A DNA stretch of 41,868 nt, taken from assembly GCA_018433975.1 (NCBI GenBank), contig JAHDQE010000025.1:1-41868 (forward strand), in the 5' to 3' direction. This DNA comes from Ornatilinea sp. GTDB lineage: Bacteria > Chloroflexota > Anaerolineae > Anaerolineales > Anaerolineaceae. Of this stretch, positions 7,741-15,602 are shown in pieces; position 1 is the stretch's first letter, and each line of letters begins with the position of its first letter. The notes under the pieces were generated by a model. That model had not been told where the DNA came from, ran no database searches, and saw only the letters and a list, made by a program, of their open reading frames with translations. The position numbers were made by a program, and so were the translations under genes.

Positions 7741-8856
7741 TTATTCCGCTTTGATCTCCATCAGCACCCAGCCCAAAGGCGCGGCCGGGCGGTCCACAGT
7801 GCGGCCGGTCCGGTCTTTTTTAAGCGTCATGACGGCCCGTTTAGATTTCGGGAATGGATCGCCCATCTGGCGTCGGCTCCTTCTCCCGGCTTTGTCAAGG
7901 CGGTAGGTGCTGATAATGTGTTCAAACAAATACTCGTCCCCGGTCAGGTGCGTCCAGAAGGTCTTGCCGTCCCAGCCGGTGCCCCAGCCCAGTTGCAGCA
8001 GGGCCTGGTTCGCGCCCAGTTTGGCTTTCAACATCTGGTTATAAAAGTTGGCAATCCCCGCAGCGCCCTGTACCCCGGCAAACCATTCCGCGTGATCCGC
8101 GATTCGCGCCAGACTGTGGCGCTGTACCCGTGGCAGCAGTTCGTCCAGCCAGTGTTTGCGGTCATTGAAATGCAGCACCCGGTCCGTCTGGGCGCTGAAC
8201 AGCGTATCATCAATGTGCAGGGAACCGGTGAAGGCCAGATTGGGACGGATAGCCTCCAGCTCGATCGGCGCGCCGCTGGCGCCCTTGCTTTGGGTCAGCA
8301 CTTGCGCATTGGCAATGATCAGGCAATCCTCCGCCTTTTTAGGGCCAACGCAGTCCCCCACCTGCAGAGCGCGCAGCAGGTCTTTATTGGGATTTTCTCC
8401 AAAAAGTTCCCGCTCCAGGCGCTGGCCCGCCCAGCTCCGGCTGCGGTTGAGTTTACTGCTGTTCAGTGTGGGCTTCACTTCCTGCCATCCGGTCCAGGCC
8501 AGTGCGGTGCGCAGTGCGCCCTTGATGGACGAACCGGGCAGGTAAGGCCGGTCAAAGGAATCCTTGATGCAGGCCTGCAGGCGGGCGACCTCCTTGCTGG
8601 ATCGTGTTCTGCCCCGCATCACATAGCGGAACAGCTCCGGGTTGTTATAATCACTTTCGGTCAATAATTCTCCCGGCAGGGGATAACGCCCGCCGCGAGC
8701 CGTCTGCCAGCCGGGATGGGTCTCCAGCACCTGGTCCACATTCAGGCGGTACGTGCTGCTTCCATGAAACATAAAATCAAAACCCAATTGCAGTTCTTCA
8801 CCCGCGCCGATGTGCAGCGGGGAGAGCGCCGTGATCTTGAGTTGGTAGTTTGCCAT
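7741..8856 (-). CDS. csm5: Type III-A effector subunit Csm5
   Basis: 371 residues. A RAMP protein with LKITALSPLHIGAG at the N-terminus (residues 6-19) and the glycine-rich loop PGSSIKGALRTAL (107-119). Csm5 caps the far end of the Csm3 backbone and takes part in crRNA maturation. The frame is open further upstream, but the ATG at 8856 has GGAGGAGAATAACT before it and lies two bases after the csm4 stop. A C-terminal basic stretch (SRRQMGDPFPKSKRAVM) could contact RNA. Confidence 0.92.
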   Translation of the reverse strand: MANYQLKITALSPLHIGAGEELQLGFDFMFHGSSTYRLNVDQVLETHPGWQTARGGRYPLPGELLTESDYNNPELFRYVMRGRTRSSKEVARLQACIKDSFDRPYLPGSSIKGALRTALAWTGWQEVKPTLNSSKLNRSRSWAGQRLERELFGENPNKDLLRALQVGDCVGPKKAEDCLIIANAQVLTQSKGASGAPIELEAIRPNLAFTGSLHIDDTLFSAQTDRVLHFNDRKHWLDELLPRVQRHSLARIADHAEWFAGVQGAAGIANFYNQMLKAKLGANQALLQLGWGTGWDGKTFWTHLTGDEYLFEHIISTYRLDKAGRRSRRQMGDPFPKSKRAVMTLKKDRTGRTVDRPAAPLGWVLMEIKAE

Positions 8857-8858
8857 AG

Positions 8859-9923
8859 TTATTCTCCTCCCCCCGTGAAACCCACCGCCAGTGCCAGCCC
8901 GGAACGCCACACCGGGTGGTCGAGGGGTTTCACCTCAACGCTCTGTTCGTTGGTATACACCGGCTGGGTATCCACCACCTGGCCGGGGACTTCCCGCTCC
9001 AGCGGGCCGAACACGGAGCCTTCCGCCAGTATATGGACCGTCCGCCGCCGCTGAGCTGCCGCGCCCGGCGAAGCCGCCCAGCCGCCCACGCTTTCCAGCG
9101 TGTACGCGCTGGCCGGGTGCCGCAGTGCATCCATCTCGTCTCCACGGGGCAGGTAACGGCTGAGGGTCACCCAGGTTCGCCTCTTCGCCTCCGGCAGGTC
9201 AACCTGCCCGGCAGCGGTAATGTCAGCCGCGCCAAAGCCGCTGCTGCGCTCGCCGCCCAACCCGGCATCGCCGAGGTCCTGCAGCAGGCCCTTCAGCTCC
9301 GCTTCCCGCTCGCCCCGTTCTGCCAGCCAGCGCACGCCAAACCACAGGCCGCACTCCGGCGCGAAGGCCGTCCGCCCGGTGTGATAGATCTGGCTGCCGT
9401 TGGTCATCCGGTCAACGGCCACCCGCGGCCGCTGCTCAACCTTCCAGACCGGCATTGTGCCGCGGGCAATTTCTTCAGGCAGCTGGTTCTGTTCAGCCTT
9501 CGCCAGCAGCAGCCGGCCGTCCTGCAGCACAGCGCCCTTCCGGTAAGCCTCTGCGAGGGATTCGCCTCTCAGAAGGTCGCCAAAAATGCTCTCCGAAACA
9601 AAACGCACCTTCTTCAAAGACTTTTGCGGAACTTCTTCCTGCCCCGCGGATGGACTGGCAGCTTTCCGGGCCGGTGTGGGGTAAAACCGCAGTTCCCCGA
9701 CCCGTGGAAACGCCGAAGAAATCACAAACGGAGGGACTCCTTCCACAAAGGGCTGCACCCAGCCGGCAGCCGCCTCTGGTCCCCGCGTTACGGCCAGCCG
9801 GGATACCAGGGCGGCGAACAGGGTATCGGAGTTGAGGTACAGATGACTCTCCTCCTGTCCCAGGCCGTGCCGTCCAAAGTGGAAGCCTCCCTTTCCATGT
9901 ATATTCCAGATATCCATTTGCAT
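8859..9923 (-). CDS. csm4: Type III-A effector subunit Csm4
   Basis: 354 residues. The N-terminus reads FHFGRHGLGQEESHLYLNSD then TLFAALVSRLA, the typical Csm4/Cmr3-like RAMP start where the 5' end of crRNA and Cas10 are held. A glycine-rich GGERSSGFGAAD segment lies near residue 230. Csm4 binds the ATTAAGAC-derived 5' handle and anchors Cas10. Five bases separate it from csm3, two from csm5, so translation is probably coupled. Confidence 0.9.
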   Translation of the reverse strand: MQMDIWNIHGKGGFHFGRHGLGQEESHLYLNSDTLFAALVSRLAVTRGPEAAAGWVQPFVEGVPPFVISSAFPRVGELRFYPTPARKAASPSAGQEEVPQKSLKKVRFVSESIFGDLLRGESLAEAYRKGAVLQDGRLLLAKAEQNQLPEEIARGTMPVWKVEQRPRVAVDRMTNGSQIYHTGRTAFAPECGLWFGVRWLAERGEREAELKGLLQDLGDAGLGGERSSGFGAADITAAGQVDLPEAKRRTWVTLSRYLPRGDEMDALRHPASAYTLESVGGWAASPGAAAQRRRTVHILAEGSVFGPLEREVPGQVVDTQPVYTNEQSVEVKPLDHPVWRSGLALAVGFTGGGE

Positions 9924-9928
9924 GGGAG

Positions 9929-10735
9929 CTACACCCCGCCGATCAATGCCCGAGCCCAGCCGATCAGCGCCTCATAATCATCCGAAACCTGCTGCAAGGT
10001 GTCGAATTTCTTTTCGTACTTGTGCTGTATGCCGTAGTACTGACTGCTGCGAACGGAGATTTTAATATCCTTGAACTGTACCTTGCCGGAGCCACGCGAT
10101 CCGGAGCCGCCCAGGTAATCATCCTCTACCAGCTGCATCCCATCCAGCACATGCCGGAAGCGCTTCAAATCCTCGTCCGAGTACACGCTGAAAACCAGTT
10201 CTGCTGGTCCAAACACCGCCCCCGCCGGGACACGCTCGATATTCCGGGGAGAAGCTGCGCTGGTCACCCGGTCGATCGCCACTTCATACTTAATTTCAGT
10301 GTAAAGTGCATCAGTTTGTGCATCTTTAAGCTCTTTTTCACTGTCTTCATTTAGTGGAAAGTCTCTGACAACCAACAAAGTCTGTCCATTAATTTTCTTT
10401 TCAGCAGGGACACCAAAAATATGACAGACAGGACACCCACCATTTTTCTCATATTCTTCAACAGTCTGACAAGAATGAATATCTACATTCTTACCAATAT
10501 TGCTATTCTGAACTAGAGCTAAGGATTTTTCAAGCTGGGAACGCATCTTGCCGCGCAGACTGGAGCCAGGAATATAGGGTTGATTATTAAGCGGATTTCG
10601 AATTACGGGATTATCCACACCCCCAATCTCCATATCTGATGCCGATCCACCAACATGCAAACCAGTCACTGACTCAATCTTCATTGAAACAAAAATTCTT
10701 CCCAAAAGTTGAACTTGCTTTTCTTTTTTGTCCAT
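9929..10735 (-). CDS. csm3: Type III-A backbone RNase subunit Csm3
   Basis: 268 residues. Csm3 forms the filament along crRNA and cuts bound target RNA every six bases. D41 in GGVDNPVIRNP aligns with the catalytic Asp (D33) of Streptococcus thermophilus Csm3. PGSSLRGKMR (56-65) is the RAMP loop, and H87/C89 with C101-x2-C104 look like a zinc site. Base composition changes inside this gene: the 5' half (above about 10265) is AT-rich, the 3' half GC-rich (see findings). The ribosome site before ATG 10735 is GGAGAAGT. Confidence 0.95.
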   Translation of the reverse strand: MDKKEKQVQLLGRIFVSMKIESVTGLHVGGSASDMEIGGVDNPVIRNPLNNQPYIPGSSLRGKMRSQLEKSLALVQNSNIGKNVDIHSCQTVEEYEKNGGCPVCHIFGVPAEKKINGQTLLVVRDFPLNEDSEKELKDAQTDALYTEIKYEVAIDRVTSAASPRNIERVPAGAVFGPAELVFSVYSDEDLKRFRHVLDGMQLVEDDYLGGSGSRGSGKVQFKDIKISVRSSQYYGIQHKYEKKFDTLQQVSDDYEALIGWARALIGGV

Positions 10736-10753
10736 TTTACTTCTCCTATGCCT

Positions 10754-11143
10754 TTATTCGTTTCCACCCAAAGATTTATGATAAGCAATGATCGATTCAC
10801 ACAAATTGACGAATCGCTTAAAAAGTTTCTTTTGATTTTCTCTTGGAGCGTTTGTGACAATTTGGACTGCTTCTGATAATGACTTACTCAACTCGGTCAT
10901 TTTGCCCTTTTGTCGTTTATTCTGATACTCCATTTTGGGGCGAAGCATATTAAGACGACTGATTGCTTCATCCTGATCTTTTTCCCATACTGCTTCGATT
11001 TTCCGGACTTCATTAAAAATCAATCGCAGTTGAGCAGTTTTTACCCCATTTTGCACAAGGTTACTAGATAAAGCTTTTGAGTAATCAATAAAATTATTAT
11101 TGATTGTCGAGGCAACCATCAATTCTTTCACTGTTACACTCAT
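10754..11143 (-). CDS. csm2: Type III-A small subunit Csm2
   Basis: 129 residues, mostly helical, with the Csm2 signature TAQLRLIFNEVRKIEAVWEK (37-56) followed by LNMLRPKMEYQ. Csm2 subunits line the inner filament beside Csm3 and hold the target RNA. Its ATG overlaps the cas10 stop as ATGA. The gene is markedly AT-rich compared with csm4, csm5 and cas10. Confidence 0.93.
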   Translation of the reverse strand: MSVTVKELMVASTINNNFIDYSKALSSNLVQNGVKTAQLRLIFNEVRKIEAVWEKDQDEAISRLNMLRPKMEYQNKRQKGKMTELSKSLSEAVQIVTNAPRENQKKLFKRFVNLCESIIAYHKSLGGNE

Positions 11144-13629
11144 TTCATATCCTCCATCTTATTCATATTTGTTCTTATTGCTAGCTGCGCCCAGCGGGCC
11201 GCCTTGCCCCAATCAAATATCTCTCCGTACAGGTTATCCTGCAGCTCTTTCAGGACATCCTTCAATGCATTTTTCAGCTCGCCGGAGGCACGCTCTGCCA
11301 TCCGGGTCAATTGGTAATCGCCAATCCACATCCACGGTCCCCATACCCGCTTTCCACCGTGCTTCCCGCGCTTCTTCGCTTCCTGTTCGGCCAGCCGCTG
11401 CAGCATCTGAAGCATGCTCTGTGGCGCACCCGGCATGTCCATGATCTCCACCAGGCGCTCCTGTTTCTGTACCACACTTTTGAAATCCTGCCACTTCCAC
11501 ACCCCACCCAGAAAAGCAAAAGCGTCTTTGCCCGGCAGGGCTTTGGCCTCGTCATCCAGGGCATGCCCGGCATCTTCCGCCGCCTGGTACACCGGGTACT
11601 TCCCGTGGATAAAGGTCATCCCGCCGCTGAGGTGGATATCCGGGCTTTCGCCGGTATAGCGTTTGAAATCCGCCGCGATCTTGCCGGCAAGCTCGGGCAT
11701 CTTGCTCCACGGGCCGATCAGGAACACATCGTCCCCACCGGCGTATACCGAGTAGATCAGCGGTTTGCCCGTTCCCGGATCGGTAACCTTTTCGGTGATC
11801 CGTTTGATCCAGCCTTCAAAGAACAGCGACATCTGGAAGCTGAGGGTCGAAACCCGGGCCAGTGTGGCAGCGCTTTCGCCCTTTGACCGGTCAAAACCTT
11901 TGCGGAAGATCATCCCCAGGTTATCCACATCCATGCGCAGCACACCCAGACGCGGAATACCCTCCTTAAAGCACTTTGCCAATTTATCAAAGGTCATTTC
12001 CGGGATGCGGTTGACGGTATAACGCTGCTGCCTCACCAGCGGCAGATCACCGCTTCGCGGCCAGCCGTTCACGTCGTCAAAAGCCCAGGCAATTGCCCCT
12101 TCCGGCACAAAACCGTCCCCCAGCCATCGGACCGGGTCTCGCGCATCTCTGACCAAAGCAAGCGACACCCCAAATTCTGCCAGCACATCCAGCGCGCTTC
12201 CCGGCCGGCGTTCCTGCGGGGCACCCAGGCCCAGCACAAGGTAATCCGAAAGCGGCAGCAGCTTCCCTAATGGTTCAGCAAAGGAAGCGCACATCCCGCA
12301 AATTCGATATTTTTCTCCTTCTTCATCGCTGGTTTTACCAACATCCCCCCGCTCCTGGCCGCACACCGCACACAGTTTTTCCTGGTTGCCGCCGTGTTTC
12401 TCGGGGACAAACAGGCTGTCGTACATCTCATCCCCCAGTTCGGTGTAGCGCTGCTGCTTGGCCAGGCTCAGTTTCTGGTGCATGGCTCCCCAGAACTCGG
12501 GGAAATGTCCCTTCTTAAAACCTTTATACGGGACCTCCGCGCAGCCTATAGCCAGGTACAGGCTGGCACCGTGGTGTTTCAACAGCTTCCGGGTCACTTC
12601 AGCCTGCAATTCCGCCAGTCGAGCGGCTGCGCTCAACGGCGCTAGCAGGTAAAAATGTCCGCCGCCGGAGTAGATCACATTGGTGTAAGGCAGCCCCAGA
12701 CCGCGCAGCACAAACCGCAGCACAGCCTCGGTCAGCGTTTGCAGATAAAACGAGCGGCCGCGCAGCGATTTAGCCGCGTCTTTGGAGGAAATGGTGTAGA
12801 TGAAATCCTGGATGCCGGAGATATCGCCGCCCACCAGCAGCGCCGCCGCACCGGATAACTTCTCCGCGTCCCCTTTCGCCGTTTTTCCCAAGAAATCACG
12901 GCGTACCACCCCCAGCATCTCCGAGATTTGTACGGCCTCCAACTCCGAGAGGCAGACCGCCAGAGCGGCCGTCATCCGTGAGTGGTCATAAAGCGACACA
13001 TCCGGCAGGGAATAATAATACGCTGAAGGCACACACCACGTTGTGCGCTGCAGCGCTGAAAGCATGGCTTCAAGATAGGCTTCCGGAGCGTCCGCCAGGT
13101 TGACTTTGGCAAATTTTGCTTCTTCTAACAGTTTCGCTGCCAGCTTCTCGTAAGCTTCCCGTTGTTCCCGCTCCGCACAGGCGTCTTTGGCGAAAAGGGC
13201 ATCTTCCTTTAATGCCAGTTCCGCAAGCGGCAAATAGCGCGGTGGTCCGGATTTTTCCTGCCCATCCAGTGAGATCCGGTCGAAAATGGAAAGGAGCTGC
13301 ATTGGGAATTTCTTTTTGGCCCCCTCCTCAACATCGCTCCGCTCCCCCGCAGAGAGTTTGTCCGCCAGCGCAACCAGCTCGCTCAGGCTCTTATCCGCCG
13401 CCGGAGAAGCTTCGGGCTGGTGGTGGTACATCGCCGTCAGGACTTCTCCACGCCACTGCTCGGGCACGTACTGCCAGATAAAATCTGCCGACCAGGCAGC
13501 GTGCACAGGCACTTTTTCTTCCAGGTACGTTTCGGGTTTCCTCCAGGGGTCCGGACGGGAGCGCTGGATAAGCTTGCCGGTATCGTGAAGCAAACCGCTC
13601 AAAGCTGCTTTAAATATTCGATCTTGCAT
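11140..13629 (-). CDS. cas10: Cas10/Csm1, HD nuclease and cyclic-oligoadenylate synthase
   Basis: 829 residues from the ATG at 13629, chosen because GGAGGAGGGTAC precedes it and the HD domain begins at once; the upstream ATG at 13650 is less likely. H15-D16 in LLHDTGK marks the HD single-strand DNase. Palm domain 1 includes GGDISGIQDFIY. A zinc finger uses C420/C423 and C444/C447. Palm 2 has LRMDVDNLG and the intact GGDD (631-634), so cyclic oligoadenylate synthesis should work. This fits the three CARF proteins nearby. It is the first effector-complex gene, downstream of the CARF-LuxR gene. Confidence 0.97.
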   Translation of the reverse strand: MQDRIFKAALSGLLHDTGKLIQRSRPDPWRKPETYLEEKVPVHAAWSADFIWQYVPEQWRGEVLTAMYHHQPEASPAADKSLSELVALADKLSAGERSDVEEGAKKKFPMQLLSIFDRISLDGQEKSGPPRYLPLAELALKEDALFAKDACAEREQREAYEKLAAKLLEEAKFAKVNLADAPEAYLEAMLSALQRTTWCVPSAYYYSLPDVSLYDHSRMTAALAVCLSELEAVQISEMLGVVRRDFLGKTAKGDAEKLSGAAALLVGGDISGIQDFIYTISSKDAAKSLRGRSFYLQTLTEAVLRFVLRGLGLPYTNVIYSGGGHFYLLAPLSAAARLAELQAEVTRKLLKHHGASLYLAIGCAEVPYKGFKKGHFPEFWGAMHQKLSLAKQQRYTELGDEMYDSLFVPEKHGGNQEKLCAVCGQERGDVGKTSDEEGEKYRICGMCASFAEPLGKLLPLSDYLVLGLGAPQERRPGSALDVLAEFGVSLALVRDARDPVRWLGDGFVPEGAIAWAFDDVNGWPRSGDLPLVRQQRYTVNRIPEMTFDKLAKCFKEGIPRLGVLRMDVDNLGMIFRKGFDRSKGESAATLARVSTLSFQMSLFFEGWIKRITEKVTDPGTGKPLIYSVYAGGDDVFLIGPWSKMPELAGKIAADFKRYTGESPDIHLSGGMTFIHGKYPVYQAAEDAGHALDDEAKALPGKDAFAFLGGVWKWQDFKSVVQKQERLVEIMDMPGAPQSMLQMLQRLAEQEAKKRGKHGGKRVWGPWMWIGDYQLTRMAERASGELKNALKDVLKELQDNLYGEIFDWGKAARWAQLAIRTNMNKMEDMK

Positions 13630-13662
13630 GTACCCTCCTCCACTCATCAAAAATAACTGACC

Positions 13663-13696
13663 CCTGGAGTATCCCCCGCCCCCCGCTTCCTCCAGG
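13663..13696 (-). terminator. Hairpin with T-run between CARF-LuxR gene and cas10
   Basis: On the minus strand CCTGGAG and CTCCAGG form a perfect 7-bp stem around a G-rich 20-base loop, followed after a few bases by TTATTTTT. It could terminate or attenuate transcription from the CARF-LuxR promoter before cas10, or simply stabilise an mRNA end. No convincing separate promoter for cas10 was found downstream of it. Confidence 0.45.
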
Positions 13697-13722
13697 TGAT
13701 CAGCGTTTATAGTGTAGTTTCT

Positions 13723-14646
13723 TTATCCCCTCTCGTCATCCGGGATTTCCCGTATTTGAGTCGAGAAAAAATATTGCAGAAAAGCAATTAACTGTGATCG
13801 GGTTACCTTTCCGGTTTCCCAGTGCATTTCTGCCTTGTGATATGCGGAACGCAAATGCTGTTCAACCGTACGTGGTGAGACCACCAGGCGTTCAGCAATC
13901 TCAATATCACTCAATCCTTCTTCCACCAGCAAACCGACCACACGTCGTTCAGCCGGGGTAAGCTGTCCCAGCACAAAAATACGGGCTGCTTCGTATTTTT
14001 CCTTTAACTGCAAGTCTTTGATGCGCTCCAGGGCCAGATATGGATCTTCCACATCCCGGAGACCGGTGAGTACCGGGGTGATACTGCTCCACGAAATAAC
14101 CGGTATCCGGACCAGACGGACCTCATCTCCGTATGCCGGGTGCATCCTTTTGCTGGATAAGAATTCTCCGCTGGAAAACAGATGCCACAGATAATCTGTC
14201 TCATCAAACAGTAATTGCGCCACGGACATGCCATACACTGCCATTGTCTTTCGTCCGCCTGCAATGCACAGATGGACGCTCTTTTCACTGCGTTTTTCTT
14301 GCCAGACGAGCTGATACAGCATCCGAAAATAAGATTGAACCGAGCCGGGAGAATCAATATCCTTTAGATCAATGCCGGAGGGAGATTGCAGGGGTTGGAA
14401 TTTCACTTCTAACAGATCAGGGGCGTAGGCAGGCAGTTCACGGCGCAGAACCTCCACTGCCTGATCCACTTTGCGCTCTCCTCCGGAAGTGTGCAGAATG
14501 ATAAGTTTTGAAAGAGAGAGACCTTTTTCAACCAGTAGGTCATAGGCCGTGGTTACAACCTGCGGCTCGCTGCCTAATGTGGCGATCAGTGTTATTTGCT
14601 TCTGAGTTTTTCCCCCATGAGTTTTCATCGAGTTGATAAACTCCAT
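13723..14646 (-). CDS. CARF domain fused to LuxR-type HTH: putative cOA-sensing transcription regulator
   Basis: 307 residues. Residues 18-190 match the NE0113-type CARF fold: LIATLGSEPQVVT (20-32) at the start and CIAGGRKTMAVYG (127-139) as the second ligand loop. Residues 229-290 are a LuxR/GerE helix-turn-helix: LTPAERRVVGLL, then LSDIEIAERLVVSPRTVEQH. No HEPN or nuclease motif is present. The simplest reading is a transcription factor that senses the Cas10-made messenger; the CARF part might instead or also cleave its ligand. Start is ATG 14646, nearly leaderless, or ATG 14628 with GGAG 12 bases upstream. It heads the Csm operon. Confidence 0.85.
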   Translation of the reverse strand: MEFINSMKTHGGKTQKQITLIATLGSEPQVVTTAYDLLVEKGLSLSKLIILHTSGGERKVDQAVEVLRRELPAYAPDLLEVKFQPLQSPSGIDLKDIDSPGSVQSYFRMLYQLVWQEKRSEKSVHLCIAGGRKTMAVYGMSVAQLLFDETDYLWHLFSSGEFLSSKRMHPAYGDEVRLVRIPVISWSSITPVLTGLRDVEDPYLALERIKDLQLKEKYEAARIFVLGQLTPAERRVVGLLVEEGLSDIEIAERLVVSPRTVEQHLRSAYHKAEMHWETGKVTRSQLIAFLQYFFSTQIREIPDDERG

Positions 14647-14660
14647 TAGATATATTGTAG

Positions 14661-14690
14661 ATTATAGTATTCCGGAATATCAAAAGTCAA
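14661..14690 (-). promoter_or_regulatory. Sigma70-like promoter with palindromic operator for the CARF-LuxR gene
   Basis: On the minus strand TTGACT (14690-14685) and TATAAT (14666-14661) are 18 bases apart. Between them lies a perfect 12-bp palindrome, TATTCCGGAATA (14668-14679). A dimeric regulator bound there would block RNA polymerase, so autorepression by the CARF-LuxR protein is a natural guess. Confidence 0.7.
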
Positions 14691-14799
14691 CAAACCAATG
14701 TTAGAAAAATAATACCACAACGATGGTCGTCAATATCCCCTTTTATGTCCGTAACTGTGGGCGGAACGTATAACCGGATAACACCACCCCTTTTCAACC

Positions 14800-15387
14800 T
14801 CACTCAACCCCCAGCATCCCCCTCACCTGCGCCAGCGCATCCTCCATATTCCCCACCTCGTCGAACTCCGGCGAAGCCGCAAACGGCAGATCGCCCATCC
14901 CGCGTCCTTCCAGCTCCTCCTGCAGCACCTCGCAGAAATTCCCCCTGCCCGGCACATACACCTGCTCCGGCAGGTACCACGTCATCCCGCCCCACAGTTC
15001 CTCCGGGTTCTTAGGACGCGGCGTGCGGTTCAGCCCGCACACCGGGCTGCCGTCCATCATCACAAACCCCAAAACCTGATACCCGCACTGCAGGTAATTC
15101 TCCGCCTGGTCCACCACCTCCTGCGCCAGCCTGCGGCAGTGACGGCGGAACATCGGGTTGTTGTATTGGTCCTTCACCATCCCCCAGCGCATATTGCCCA
15201 GATAACTGTTCTCCGGGCAGGGCATCTGGTAGATCCCCACCCCCTCCTGCAGCAGCAGCTCCACCAGCGGGGTCACCGCCCCCGCATAGCGGGCGATGCC
15301 CCGCACCTTCGCGTTCTGGTTCAGACAGCAGTGGCTCAGAAAGATCACCTTCCCACCCCGTTTATCCCTTACCGCCGGATTCTCCAT
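14800..15387 (-). CDS. TudS-related putative desulfidase (DUF523-like, CD3072 type)
   Basis: 195 residues. Three cysteine motifs fit the TudS/DUF523 group, which holds a [4Fe-4S] cluster on three cysteines: SHCCLNQNAK (C20/C21), MPCPEN (C57) and GSPVCG (C117). TudS removes sulfur from thiouracil-type compounds; the substrate here is unknown. AGGAG lies eight bases before the ATG. The gene is upstream of the CARF-LuxR promoter on the same strand but separated by about 110 bases, so it is probably not part of the CRISPR system. Confidence 0.75.
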   Translation of the reverse strand: MENPAVRDKRGGKVIFLSHCCLNQNAKVRGIARYAGAVTPLVELLLQEGVGIYQMPCPENSYLGNMRWGMVKDQYNNPMFRRHCRRLAQEVVDQAENYLQCGYQVLGFVMMDGSPVCGLNRTPRPKNPEELWGGMTWYLPEQVYVPGRGNFCEVLQEELEGRGMGDLPFAASPEFDEVGNMEDALAQVRGMLGVE

Positions 15388-15509
15388 TTTCTCTGCTCCT
15401 TCCTGGCCCGGTGATTGAATAATTCTTCCCCCATACCCATTCTAGCCGGTTCTCCCCGCCCGCGCCAGCCGTTTCTCCCCAAGCATACGGACCTTTGCGG
15501 TATAGAAAA

Positions 15510-15536
15510 TTGGGGCAAGGAGAGCCCTTGCCCCAA
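15510..15536 (-). terminator. Strong terminator after the old-yellow enzyme gene
   Basis: TTGGGGCAAGG and CCTTGCCCCAA form a perfect 11-bp stem with a 5-base loop. TTTTC follows on the minus strand, and AATTC AAAAAC flanks it on the other side. Confidence 0.85.
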
Positions 15537-15602
15537 TTCAAAAACAGTTTTCGTTTCCGTCGAACGCGCGTTTACACGGAGATCACCGTGCTGCCCGCTG
15601 TT

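Noticed and set aside
14800..15387. TudS-like gene as part of the CRISPR system
   Set aside because: It is next to the locus, but a separate promoter and gap lie between and no functional link is known.
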